DNA of 39,764 bases from Phycisphaeraceae bacterium (GTDB lineage: Bacteria; Planctomycetota; Phycisphaerae; Phycisphaerales; Phycisphaeraceae): positions 1 through 39,764 of the forward strand of contig NYZC01000187.1 of assembly GCA_002686995.1 (NCBI GenBank). The letters are read 5' to 3'. Positions within the stretch are counted from its first letter, which is position 1, and each line of letters opens with the position of its first letter. The notes under the pieces were generated by a model. The model had not been told where the DNA came from. It was given only the letters and a program-made list of their open reading frames with translations, and made no database searches. Below, piece by piece: positions 15,284 through 23,617 of the stretch. The translations under genes and the position numbers were made by a program.

Positions 15284-16819
15284 CTACGGTGCGGTCCTTG
15301 ATTCTCCTCCCACGCACACATCGATGCCCAGCACGGTCGTTCCGACGTTCTCGCTGCGCAGCACGAACTCGTTGCGGCCGTCCTGGATCACGCCGTGCGG
15401 CAGCGGGAAGACCGCGATCCTGCTTCGGCGCGGTTTCGACTCCGGCCGGACCTTCCCGTCATGACCGTCGGGTCCCTTCTGAATCTCGTGCGCGTGCCCG
15501 ATGGAGTGCATGCCGATGCGCAGCCACAGGTCTTCGGGCTCGTTCGCGCCATCGAAGAAGACGCGCGCCGTGACCTCGGCACCCTCGGGTTCCGCCGTCA
15601 GGACCATCTCGAAGCTTCGTGACTTGTCTTTGCCGATGTCGTCGGGCACCTGGCCGGGCAGATCCGTCTCGACGAGTTCGGCACCGCCGGTGATGAGATG
15701 GCGGCGAACGCTGCGGCGCAGTCGATCCGGATCGCGCAGTTCTGCGATCGTCGCGTAACACGGTTCGCGCGGCGGCTTCATGTTGAGCGGCGTGAAGAAG
15801 TTGAACAGGTTCACACCGTCGGCGCCGAGCCCGTAGTAACCGCTCGCGAAGCCGCGCATCAGTTCGGGGCTCAGTGCGAGGCTATCCGGCGGCAGACCGT
15901 CCCAGTGGCAGCCGCTGGCCATGCTGCCCGCGTACAGGGCGACGTCCGAGCCCACGAGGCTGCGAAAGTGGTCGATGGGCATCTCCCATCCACTGTTGAT
16001 GAACTGGCTTACTGTCAGACCGTCCACCAGGCGCTCGCGACCCCAGGCCTCCACGTCGAAACCGAGCTGGCGCGCGGCGCCGGGGTTCGAGGCGACGCGG
16101 GGGATCAGCGCGATCCTTCGGTTGCCGGCATCGATCAGCGCACGTACTTCGCGCATGAACCCGTTCATGATCCCGCAGTGATCGTCGACATCGTCGCGAT
16201 CGAAGTAGAAGGCGAAGCGCGTGAAATCCAGCTCGAGCACCTCGTGGTCGTAGTGCTCCACGAACTCGCGGATCAGCGTCATCGCGTGCTCGCGCACTTC
16301 GGGGTGGGCGTAGTCCAGGGCCTCCCGTGCGTATCCGCGCGGCTCGATGCACCGGGTGTGGTACTCCGGGTGGTCCTGGTAGAAACGGCTGCGCATATGC
16401 GACTTCGGACCCTCGCCGCCCCCGTGCATGTCATTCATACGCATCGTGATGCCGGGAATGATGCCGCGCTGACGACATCGCGTCATCGCCCGCTCGAGGT
16501 AGTCACACTCCGCGGAGAGCCGTTTCGTTTGTCTGATCCAGTGGATCCGGTTCTCGATCCGGCTCTCCGGCACGTCGACGAAAAAGGACATGTCGCCCTC
16601 TTCGAATCCGTCCCAGAACCTCTGCCACGTGCGGCTCGGAAAGCAAGTCGTCTGATCGTTGGCGCAGACCAGCAGCACATCCGCGCCGGCGTCGGCGACG
16701 TCGTCCACCATCCGGTCGACGTGCTCCGGGGTGACCGGTTCCTTCTGGAAGAAGATCGGTCCACTGTCGTAATTATAGATGATGCGATAGGGCGGCTTGG
16801 GCAACTGCGATTCCTTCAT
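15284..16819 (-). CDS. Glycoside-hydrolase-like TIM-barrel protein (uncharacterised)
   Basis: A 511-residue protein without a signal peptide, so probably cytoplasmic. It opens with a barrel strand YRIIYNYDSG, then DDVADAGADVLLVCANDQ, GIIPGITMRMNDMHG (119-133), the acidic strand VLELDFTRFAF (194-204) and a strand LIDAGNRRIALIPRVA, arranged like glycosidase-like families of the GHL10 kind. The last ~100 residues (EVTARVFFDG to GTTVLGIDVCVGG) look like a carbohydrate-binding beta-sandwich. I chose the ATG at 16819; a start at 16900 would add 27 residues read through a dispersed hairpin region. Many related proteins in Planctomycetota and Lentisphaerota are unannotated, to my recollection. A sugar-active role is inferred from fold and neighbours. 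Confidence 0.7.
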   Translation of the reverse strand: MKESQLPKPPYRIIYNYDSGPIFFQKEPVTPEHVDRMVDDVADAGADVLLVCANDQTTCFPSRTWQRFWDGFEEGDMSFFVDVPESRIENRIHWIRQTKRLSAECDYLERAMTRCRQRGIIPGITMRMNDMHGGGEGPKSHMRSRFYQDHPEYHTRCIEPRGYAREALDYAHPEVREHAMTLIREFVEHYDHEVLELDFTRFAFYFDRDDVDDHCGIMNGFMREVRALIDAGNRRIALIPRVASNPGAARQLGFDVEAWGRERLVDGLTVSQFINSGWEMPIDHFRSLVGSDVALYAGSMASGCHWDGLPPDSLALSPELMRGFASGYYGLGADGVNLFNFFTPLNMKPPREPCYATIAELRDPDRLRRSVRRHLITGGAELVETDLPGQVPDDIGKDKSRSFEMVLTAEPEGAEVTARVFFDGANEPEDLWLRIGMHSIGHAHEIQKGPDGHDGKVRPESKPRRSRIAVFPLPHGVIQDGRNEFVLRSENVGTTVLGIDVCVGGESRTAP

Positions 16820-17126
16820 AGGGCGGGCGCGGAGCGACGGCTCTCCAACATAGCAGACTCGTCGTTGATGTCTGGAGATGGGAGTCGCCGAAGTGGCCAC
16901 GCCAGCGATTCACTCCAGCCACGCGCGCACCTCGCAGATGCGCGCGTGATCCAGGTCGTTCATCTGGTCCACGCGGATGCGCTGGGCCGTCACGCGAACC
17001 GGCGCTTCAAGCACATGGCGGCAGCGGCGCTGGTGGTTGTCGGGAAGGTGCCATCCGGGAAGTCGCGTCGGATTCAGAACCTGGTTTATTCCGTCTATTC
17101 CGTTTATTTGTTATTGGTTATTTCAG
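16820..17126. other. Gap with hairpin remnant, gene fragment and AT-rich repeat
   Basis: Divergent gap between the barrel gene and the metallo-beta-lactamase-fold gene. It holds a degenerate CCGAAGTG hairpin (16884-16907), a discoidin-domain gene fragment on the minus strand (16910-17083), and an AT-rich stretch 17085-17110 made of near-repeats of TATTCCGT. The last bases before the ATG (TTGTTATTGGTTATTTCAG) resemble the end of the 46-base repeat. Confidence 0.55.
16910..17083 (-). pseudogene. C-terminal fragment of an F5/8 type C (discoidin-like) domain
   Basis: About 57 codons are open on the minus strand and read QVLNPTRLPGWHLPDNH, then VLEAPVRVTAQRIRVDQM, then NDLDHARICEVRAWLE and TGA (16910-16912). 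The ending (T-A-x-x-I-R-V, H-A-R-I-C-E-V-R-x-W) is the closing strand pair of F5/8 type C carbohydrate-binding domains. There is no start codon context, and the frame upstream runs into the AT-rich repeat at 17085-17110 and a stop, so the front of the gene is gone. Confidence 0.6.
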
Positions 17127-18632
17127 ATGATGGTAATCGATCAATTGCTGCCCGGGTTGTTTCGGTTCGAGGACACGTGCAATGTCTACGTGTTCGAGTG
17201 CGGGGACTGTTCAGTGGCCGTGGACTACGGGTCGGGCGCGTGGCGTTCGGCGCTGCGCGGGCTCGGGTTGCCGCCGTTGCGACATGTCTACCTGACGCAC
17301 CACCACGTCGATCAGTGCGACGGACTGCGTCGAGGGGGACGTCGATCGTTCACGGTGCACGCGCCGCCGGGCGAGCGGAACGTGATTCACCCCGACGGTG
17401 TGCGCGCCGTTCGGCGATGGATCGGCAAGCTTGGCGTGCCAGGGAGCTACAGTCTCCTGGAGCGGGGCCTGGCCGGCGTGCGCTTCGACATGATCGGTTT
17501 CGACGACCATTTCGTGGGCACGCGACGTGTCCGGTTCGTCGAGACGCCGGGTCACGGCCGCGGCGCGACGTCGCTGGTGATCGATCATCATGGAAAGCAG
17601 GTGGTCTTTTGCGGCGACGCGGCGCACGCCGGCGCGACGGTGCACGAGCCGTACATGCTCGAATGGGATCACTGGACGGGCGACGGGGCCGTCGCGGCGT
17701 GGCGCGGGGTGGAACGAATCGAGGCGCTGGGCATCGACCTGCTGTGCCCCTCACACGGACCGGTCATCGCGGAACGGCCAGGAACGATGTTGCGTCGCCT
17801 GTCGCGCAAGCTGCTTGAGTTCATAGACGTCAAGGGCAATATCTGTCCCGGTGAGCCCGACCGCTACGTCGAACCGCAGTTCACCTCGTCCGGCGCGCGG
17901 CGGCTGGGCGATCATCTCTACCAGTTCGGCATCAACGGCTACCTGCTCGTTTCCGGATCCGGATCCGGATCCGGGGCCGCGCTGGTCATCGATCCCTACC
18001 TGTCCGACATGCCGAGGCTCGATGCGCTGCTCGCCGAGCTGGACGGTGTCCGGGTCACCGACGTGACCGCCACGCACTATCACATCGATCACATCGACGC
18101 GGCGCCGGTTTTGCAACGTCGCAAGGGAGTCACGCTTCATCTGCACCCGCGCGTCGCGGAGCCCGTGGCGCGCCTCGGAACGCACGATGTCCCGTGGCTG
18201 CCGCCCAGGGCGATTCGTCCTGACGCGATGCTGCCGTCGCGAGGCACCTGGAAGTGGAACGAGCACCGCCTGCGTGTGGCGCCGTTCGCGGGGCAGACGT
18301 GGTGGCACTGCTGCCTGATGACGGATGTCGACGGACGCCGCGTGCTGTTTGGCGGCGACAACTTCCAGCCGAACTCGCGCTGGAACGGCACGGGGGGATT
18401 CTGCGCGATGAATGGCTGCCGGTTCCGAGAAGGCTTCATCCGCAGCGCGCGACTCGTGCTGGACTGGAAGCCGGACCTGCTCGCGTGCGGGCACGGCACG
18501 TACTACCGTTTCGCGCCGTCGCATTTCCGTAAGATCATCCGCTGGGCCGAGCGTGCCGAGCGGGCGACGAAGGCGCTGTGTCCGACGGGAAGTCTGGAGC
18601 GGGACTACTACCTTCATCCGCGCTCGGCGTAG
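17127..18632 (+). CDS. Tandem metallo-beta-lactamase-fold protein
   Basis: A 501-residue protein made of two metallo-hydrolase domains in one chain. Domain 1 (about 1-250): THHHVDQ at 57-63, PGHGRG (H143), GDAAH (D164), CPSHGP (H210); the usual final histidine of HxHxDH is glutamine. Domain 2 (about 265-480): THYHIDH at 316-322 is complete, but the usual PGH is AGQTWWH (387-394), then GGDNF (D411) and CGHGT (H456). A linker-like SGSGSGSG (276-283) is encoded by a TCCGGA hexamer repeat. The start is the ATG at 17127 or the next codon; nothing upstream looks coding. Possible activities are lactonase or hydrolase; not assignable. The TAG stop lies inside a hairpin repeat. Confidence 0.85.
   Translation: MMVIDQLLPGLFRFEDTCNVYVFECGDCSVAVDYGSGAWRSALRGLGLPPLRHVYLTHHHVDQCDGLRRGGRRSFTVHAPPGERNVIHPDGVRAVRRWIGKLGVPGSYSLLERGLAGVRFDMIGFDDHFVGTRRVRFVETPGHGRGATSLVIDHHGKQVVFCGDAAHAGATVHEPYMLEWDHWTGDGAVAAWRGVERIEALGIDLLCPSHGPVIAERPGTMLRRLSRKLLEFIDVKGNICPGEPDRYVEPQFTSSGARRLGDHLYQFGINGYLLVSGSGSGSGAALVIDPYLSDMPRLDALLAELDGVRVTDVTATHYHIDHIDAAPVLQRRKGVTLHLHPRVAEPVARLGTHDVPWLPPRAIRPDAMLPSRGTWKWNEHRLRVAPFAGQTWWHCCLMTDVDGRRVLFGGDNFQPNSRWNGTGGFCAMNGCRFREGFIRSARLVLDWKPDLLACGHGTYYRFAPSHFRKIIRWAERAERATKALCPTGSLERDYYLHPRSA
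17952..17975 (+). repeat. TCCGGA hexamer microsatellite inside a gene
   Basis: Three exact TCCGGA units plus TCCGGG encode alternating Ser-Gly at residues 276-283 of the tandem metallo-beta-lactamase protein, early in domain 2. Length changes would stay in frame. Confidence 0.7.
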
Positions 18633-18652
18633 CCGAAGTGGTCACACATCGG
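18629..18652. repeat. GTAG-CCGAAGTG hairpin at a stop codon
   Basis: GTAG, CCGAAGTG, loop GTCA, CACATCGG. The TAG of GTAG (18630-18632) is the stop codon of the metallo-beta-lactamase-fold gene, and on the other strand the hairpin contains the TGA (18642-18644) of a gene fragment. Same family as 15166-15242. Confidence 0.65.
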
Positions 18653-18716
18653 ACCACTCCAGCGTTCGCCATCCCGCGTCCTCCTTGGCATACTTGATCC
18701 CCATGAACGTGGTCAT
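18642..18716 (-). pseudogene. Possible C-terminal gene fragment
   Basis: Twenty-four codons, MTTFMGIKYAKEDAGWRTLE then WSDV and TGA, reading like the end of a real protein; the frame is open further upstream but loses its protein-like character near 18740. I cannot name the family. The stop is inside a hairpin repeat. Confidence 0.3.
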
Positions 18717-18743
18717 TCCCGTCGCCTTCCTGATACCGAACGG

Positions 18744-18920
18744 ATCAATGGTTCTCCATTTGTCATCGCATTGTCGCTGACGGACCTTCCGATGGGGCGC
18801 TCGGATTTGCAGTTGGTCGTGCGCGACCCGGATGACACGATCATCGGCCGTGCGACCGTCCCGGTGGTCATACGAGCACGCGCCGAAGCGAATACGATTT
18901 GTCTGAACACCGAACCCTGA
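18744..18920 (+). pseudogene. Possible C-terminal fragment of a secreted beta-sandwich protein
   Basis: Fifty-eight open codons beginning INGSPFVIALSLTDLPMG, continuing DLQLVVRDPDDTIIGRATVP and ending in TGA at 18918-18920. The alternating hydrophobic pattern (LQLVVRDPD, IIGRATVPVVIR) fits a beta-sandwich as at the end of glycosidase-like proteins. It has no start codon context and ends just before the DUF4838 gene. Confidence 0.4.
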
Positions 18921-18942
18921 CCCCTGAACGCATCTGACGACG

Positions 18943-20865
18943 ATGACGAGCCCCATCAACCATCAATGGTTCCGCACTGCCGTGCTGCTCTTCGCCGCGC
19001 TGGCCGTGCTCATCGGGCGCTGCCGCGCGGAGGTCGGAACGGACACCGGCATTCTGATCGTCGAGCACGGAGCGCCGCGCGCGACGATCGTCGTGTCGCC
19101 CGAGGCGCCCGAGGTCGTCATGGAAGCGGTCATGGAACTGCGGGTGTACGTCCGAAAGATGTCCGGCGCGACGCTTCCGCTGTCGACCTCTGCGGACACC
19201 GAGGGCAATCTTCTCCTGGTCGGCCGGATGCCGGCCGTGGATGGGCTCGTGCCCGATCTCGACCGGACGGACCTGGGCGCCGACGGGTTCGTCATCCGGT
19301 CGTTTCCGGGTCGGCTGGTCATCACGGGCCGCAGCGACGGCTACAAGACGCGCCACGGGGATCATCCGCGCGTCGATTGCGGCACGCCGAACGCGGTCTA
19401 CGCCTTTCTCGAATCGCTCGGTATCCGCTGGTACATGCCAGGTGAAGACGGCGAGCACGTGCCGTCCCGGACGACCATCCGAGTGCCTGTGACGAACGTG
19501 TCGCGCCGGCCCGACTTCGACGGGCGCTGGATCGGTTGGAGCACTGCGCGGTCGATGGGCGGGAAGGCTTACGAGGCCTTTCATACCTGGCTGGTGCGCA
19601 ACCGGACCTACGGCAACGCGTTCCACAAGGGTCACAGCATGTCGCACCTGCTGCCGCGACAGCTGTTCGAGACGAACCCGGAGTATTTCGCGCTGGTGGA
19701 CGGCCGTCGGCGCGGCGATGCGGCGGCCAACATCTGCACCAGCAGCCCGGAGGTTCGACGCGTCATCACCGAGAACCTCCTGACGCAGCTTTCGAACGGA
19801 CGCAGCGGCCTGCGCGGCGGCGGCTGGCGCGCCTACCCGGTGGGGCACTACGACGCGTGGCTCTGGTGCCGATGCGACGTTTGCCGGGCGGAATACGGCG
19901 ACCGGACGTTTACGTACGCGACGGCGGACGAATCGCGACCGGTCGGGATCGGCCACGGCGAGACCGCGCACCCGAACTACGCCAACGGCTCGCTGAGCCT
20001 CGTGAACGCCGTCGCTTCGGACATCGCGAAGAAATACCCCGATACGAGGATCACCTACTACGCGCTCTACAACATCCCGGGATTTCCGACGATTCCGGTT
20101 CGGCCCAACGTGCTGCCGGTCATGTGTCACCTGGCGCCGAACGATCCGCACTGGAGGAGCCAGGTGCTCGAATGGGAGAAGATCTCGAAGCACCTCTACT
20201 ACTACACGTACATGGGATATCGCCTCGACTTTCCCAGGCTCGACATCGCCGAATCGATCAAGTGGTGCCACGAGCACAAGGGGATCGCGATGTACTTCGA
20301 GCACGACGCGCACACGCCCGTCAACTCGCTGGCGCTCTACCTTGCCGCGAAGGCGACGTGGGACACGGACGTCGACTCGAAGGAAATCCTCGCGGCGTTC
20401 TACGAGCACCAATACGGGAAGGCGGCGCCGATGATGCAGCGCTTCTTCGAGACCTTCGATCGGGCGACGCGCGGCGCCAACAGGAACTACGACTCGGCGT
20501 ACGAGTACCCGAAGGCCATGGTTCGGGGCCTGACGGATTCGTTGAGCGGCTATCTATGGATCGGGCTGAAGCAGGCCGAGCAACCCGTGGTCCGGAGGCG
20601 AATCACGACGTTGTACAGCTACTGGCGCGCGACCGAACATCACGTCGCGGCGCAGCGTGCCTTGTCGAAATGGCAGAAGTTCAAGTCGAGGGTCAACGAG
20701 GAGGACGCACGGAAAGCGCTGAAGCGGGCGATCGACTACATCGATTCCGTGAAGGCGCAGTTCGGCATGAACGCGCGGATCGCGCTGCTCAGCAGCGAGG
20801 GTTACAACCCAACGCTGAAGGAGATGAATGCGTGGAGCCGAGCGCAGGATGAGGGCGGGGAGTGA
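18943..20865 (+). CDS. Secreted DUF4838 protein (alpha-glucuronidase-like N-terminus)
   Basis: A 640-residue exported protein. Residues 1-29 are a signal peptide (AVLLFAALAVLIGRCRA). Residues 35-185 resemble the GH67-type N-terminal domain (LRVYVRKMSGATLPL, NAVYAFLESLGIRWYMPGED). DUF4838 follows from about 240: HSMSHLLPRQLFETNPEYFA, ANICTSSPEV, and the cysteine motif WCRCDVC at 308-314, which looks like a small metal or structural site. The gene at 26528-28852 shares this layout (WCECNDC). The function is not known; a role on uronic-acid or other polysaccharides is inferred. Its TGA overlaps the GTG of the next gene by four bases (GTGA), tying it to the receptor-permease fusion. Start ATG 18943 has no strong ribosome-binding site. 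Confidence 0.87.
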   Translation: MTSPINHQWFRTAVLLFAALAVLIGRCRAEVGTDTGILIVEHGAPRATIVVSPEAPEVVMEAVMELRVYVRKMSGATLPLSTSADTEGNLLLVGRMPAVDGLVPDLDRTDLGADGFVIRSFPGRLVITGRSDGYKTRHGDHPRVDCGTPNAVYAFLESLGIRWYMPGEDGEHVPSRTTIRVPVTNVSRRPDFDGRWIGWSTARSMGGKAYEAFHTWLVRNRTYGNAFHKGHSMSHLLPRQLFETNPEYFALVDGRRRGDAAANICTSSPEVRRVITENLLTQLSNGRSGLRGGGWRAYPVGHYDAWLWCRCDVCRAEYGDRTFTYATADESRPVGIGHGETAHPNYANGSLSLVNAVASDIAKKYPDTRITYYALYNIPGFPTIPVRPNVLPVMCHLAPNDPHWRSQVLEWEKISKHLYYYTYMGYRLDFPRLDIAESIKWCHEHKGIAMYFEHDAHTPVNSLALYLAAKATWDTDVDSKEILAAFYEHQYGKAAPMMQRFFETFDRATRGANRNYDSAYEYPKAMVRGLTDSLSGYLWIGLKQAEQPVVRRRITTLYSYWRATEHHVAAQRALSKWQKFKSRVNEEDARKALKRAIDYIDSVKAQFGMNARIALLSSEGYNPTLKEMNAWSRAQDEGGE

Positions 20866-23495
20866 GCCTGTTGCGCCTCCAGGACATGGTCAGATCGTTC
20901 GCGGTCGTGCTCTGCGCCCTGCCGGCCGGCGCCGCGGTCGCCGAATCCGATCCCGCGCCGAAGGCGTCCTCGGACATCATCTACCTGCGCGGGGCGTTCG
21001 GCGTGCGCACGCGCTTCGACCTCGGTCCCTATGCGCAGGCGCTGCGCCAGATTACGCGATCGTTTCGCGAGCGCTACCCGAACATCCATCCCGTCTCGGG
21101 CCGCGGTCTGAACCTGGCGACGGGGTCGACGGTTCGGAACTGGGACATCGGGCCGATGATGCGCATCGCCGGCGACGTGGCGCCGGACACGCTTTACGTC
21201 AATTTCCGCCGGTCAGGCAACTACATCCACAAGAAGCTGCTGTATCCGCTCGATCGATACATCGAGGAGCTTGCGGGCGTGACGGTGCCCGACGGCTCCG
21301 CCATGAGCAGCAGCGATTACGTGGCGGTGCTCCGCGAAGGCGATCATTTCACGCGCGTCGCGCAGAGCATCCCCGATCCCTGCTGGCCGGTCATTCACCG
21401 CCTCTGCCCGTATCGCGCCGAGTGTCCATATCGCGAGCAGTGGGGTCTTGCGCCGCTCGAGAAGCATCGGCACGTGTGGGCGTTTCCCGTGGCGCCGCTC
21501 GCCATCGCGATGCGCTACAACAAGGCGCTGTTCTCGGAGTACGGCATCGAGCAGCGGCCGCCGCGCGACTGGCCGGAGCTGATGCGCTGGGCGAAGATCC
21601 TGACTGATCCCACGAAGGGGCGCTTCGGTCTGGCCATTCCCGTCCAGGCGCTCGGCTGGTACTACACGATCTTCCTTTATTCGGCGGGTGGCCAGGCGCT
21701 CCACCATGACGGCGAGGAGAACTGGCACTGCGTGCTGGACAGCGACGAGGCGGTCGATGCGGCGTACTTCTTCGCCCGCCTTCGCCTGGAGAAGATCGAG
21801 CGCGACGGCCACGTCTACCGGGGCGTCATCGGCGCCTCATTCGACGGCCGAAGTTCCGGGCCGATCGAGTACGGCATGAACTTCATGCACATCCAGTACC
21901 TGGCCCTCGCGGCCGGCACCTACCAGAACTATGGATTCGGACCGGTGCCGGCCGGGCCGACCGGCGTGGTCCGCAGCCGATTCAACGCGCAGATGATGGG
22001 TATTTTTTCAGGGCTTGCGCACGACGAGCGGCGGCGCGACGCGACCTGGAAGTACATCACGTTCTGGGACGGCCCCGAGGCGCGGCGCATCCACGTCGAG
22101 AAGTACGTCGAGGCCGGACTCGGGCGCTACGTGCGCCCGCTCCTGCTGCGGCAATTCAACGAGGACGGGCGCTACGACAGCATCCTTCGTCGGATTCCGC
22201 CCGAGATCGACGCGGCGTACGCGGTCTTCGAGGACGGTGTGCCGCAGCCGTACGGGCGGAACTGCGAGCTTTTCTACAACGAGCTCAACAAGCCGCTCGG
22301 CGCGATCTGGCGCAGCGAGATCGTGCGCGACGCGATCGACCGTGACGAACCCGACGTCGGCAAAGCGGAGATCCGCCGCATCCTGAGCCGCGCGACCGAC
22401 CGGATCAACCTGAAGATGCTCGGCAAGCTTCCGGAGCCCGTCCTGGCCCGTCGCAACCGTACGGCGTGGGTCGTGATCGTCGTCGTGGTGATCACGTTCG
22501 TGCTGGTGCTGCGGCGCGTCTTCCGCTATTTCACGCCGCCGCAGCAGATGGCGCGCGGCCTCTGGCAGTTCGGCCGGTACGGGCGGGCATACATCCTGAT
22601 GGCGCCGGCGATCCTGTCGATCGCGCTCTGGATGTACTGGCCGCTCATGAAGGGCACGGTGATCGCGTTCCAGGACTACAGCGTGCTCGGCGAGAGCGAG
22701 TGGGTCGGCGCCGACAACTTCGCGGAGGTGCTTTACGACAGCGAGTTCTGGCACTCGCTCAAGGTGTCGCTGTATTACGGCCTGCTGTTCGTCGTCTTCG
22801 GGTTCGCGGCGCCGATCGCACTGGCGTTCCTGCTCCATGAAATACCGCGCGGGCGGATCCTGCTTCGCACGATCTACTACCTTCCGGCCGTCCTGGCGGG
22901 GGTGGTGGTCATATTCCTGTGGAAGAGCTTCTACGGCCCCGAGGGACTGCTCAACCAGGTGATCAACGCCGGGATTTGGGTCGCGAACCTGCTGCCCGGC
23001 GTCGACATGCCGCTCGTATTCGAGAACTGGCTCGAGAACGAACGGATGGTCCTGTTCTTCAGCCTGCTGCCGACGGTCTGGGCGGGGGCGGGACCCGGCT
23101 GCCTGATCTACCTGGCGGCGCTGAAGACGATCCCGGAAGAGCTCTACGAGGCGGCGGACGTGGACGGCGCCGGCATTCGGGACAAGGTCTTCGGCGTTGC
23201 GCTGCCGTCGATCCGGGCCCTCATCGTCATCAACTTCATCGGCGCGGTGATCGGCGCCATTCGCGGATCGGGCGGGTTCATGCTCGCGATGACGGGCGGT
23301 GGCCCCTACAGCGAAAGCGGGGGGGCGACGGAGGTCGTCGGCCTCAAGCTCTTCTATACGACGTTCGGTTACCTCAATTTCGGCGTCGGCGCGGCGATGG
23401 CCTGGGTGCTCGGCGCGATGCTGATCGGCTTCACGGTGCTCCAGCTGAAGCGCCTGAGCCGCATGGAGTTTCGCACGGCGACGACCGGCGATTGA
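20862..23495 (+). CDS. Sugar-binding receptor fused to a MalF-type permease
   Basis: An 877-residue fusion of two normally separate ABC importer parts. Residues 1-28 form a signal peptide (SFAVVLCALPAGAAVAES). Residues about 35-530 are a family 1 solute-binding protein: IAMRYNKALFSEYGI at 215-229, PPRDWPELMRWAKILTDP, and GGQALHHDGEENW. A membrane helix (536-551) follows, then a short cytoplasmic stretch and a six-helix MalF permease (about 575-865) with the EAA loop EELYEAADVDGAGIRDKVF at 759-777 and TGGGPYSESGGATE. So the receptor would be tethered to the membrane in the same chain as the pore. The GTG start at 20862 overlaps the stop of the DUF4838 gene and has AGGG six bases before it. The MalG-type partner follows after 122 bases. 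No ATPase is encoded nearby. Confidence 0.93.
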   Translation: MSLLRLQDMVRSFAVVLCALPAGAAVAESDPAPKASSDIIYLRGAFGVRTRFDLGPYAQALRQITRSFRERYPNIHPVSGRGLNLATGSTVRNWDIGPMMRIAGDVAPDTLYVNFRRSGNYIHKKLLYPLDRYIEELAGVTVPDGSAMSSSDYVAVLREGDHFTRVAQSIPDPCWPVIHRLCPYRAECPYREQWGLAPLEKHRHVWAFPVAPLAIAMRYNKALFSEYGIEQRPPRDWPELMRWAKILTDPTKGRFGLAIPVQALGWYYTIFLYSAGGQALHHDGEENWHCVLDSDEAVDAAYFFARLRLEKIERDGHVYRGVIGASFDGRSSGPIEYGMNFMHIQYLALAAGTYQNYGFGPVPAGPTGVVRSRFNAQMMGIFSGLAHDERRRDATWKYITFWDGPEARRIHVEKYVEAGLGRYVRPLLLRQFNEDGRYDSILRRIPPEIDAAYAVFEDGVPQPYGRNCELFYNELNKPLGAIWRSEIVRDAIDRDEPDVGKAEIRRILSRATDRINLKMLGKLPEPVLARRNRTAWVVIVVVVITFVLVLRRVFRYFTPPQQMARGLWQFGRYGRAYILMAPAILSIALWMYWPLMKGTVIAFQDYSVLGESEWVGADNFAEVLYDSEFWHSLKVSLYYGLLFVVFGFAAPIALAFLLHEIPRGRILLRTIYYLPAVLAGVVVIFLWKSFYGPEGLLNQVINAGIWVANLLPGVDMPLVFENWLENERMVLFFSLLPTVWAGAGPGCLIYLAALKTIPEELYEAADVDGAGIRDKVFGVALPSIRALIVINFIGAVIGAIRGSGGFMLAMTGGGPYSESGGATEVVGLKLFYTTFGYLNFGVGAAMAWVLGAMLIGFTVLQLKRLSRMEFRTATTGD

Positions 23496-23617
23496 GTTGG
23501 ATATGACCTGCGCACCACGCCATGAACGTGATCCGCTACGGCAATAGATGCGTCTTCGTCGTGGCTGTTCATGGCCTTTCGTGGCGATGACGCCACGGTC
23601 AACCGGTTGCACCTGAC
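23496..23617. other. Intergenic gap with a CGTGGC-type dispersed repeat
   Basis: The sequence 23558-23590 contains TCGTGGCTGTTCATGGCCTT followed by TCGTGGCGATGA, near-repeats of a 10-12 base unit seen also at 11179-11209 (TTTTGTGGCTC, TTTCGTGGCTC). No terminator or gene is seen, so the two importer genes may be one transcript. Confidence 0.45.

Larger units (their letters stand above)
18633..18942. other. Gap with two opposed gene fragments
   Basis: About 310 bases before the DUF4838 gene. It contains the hairpin at 18629-18652, a minus-strand C-terminal fragment (18642-18716), a plus-strand C-terminal fragment (18744-18920) and a CCTGA-rich stretch (18915-18930). No complete gene is present. 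Confidence 0.5.

Noticed and set aside
15698..17818. Long plus-strand frame of 706 residues
   Set aside because: It runs antisense through the barrel gene and out of frame through the metallo-beta-lactamase gene; high GC content leaves such frames open by chance.
18642..18959. Minus-strand ORF of 105 residues
   Set aside because: Only its last ~24 residues look protein-like; the front is antisense to the plus-strand fragment and the DUF4838 start.
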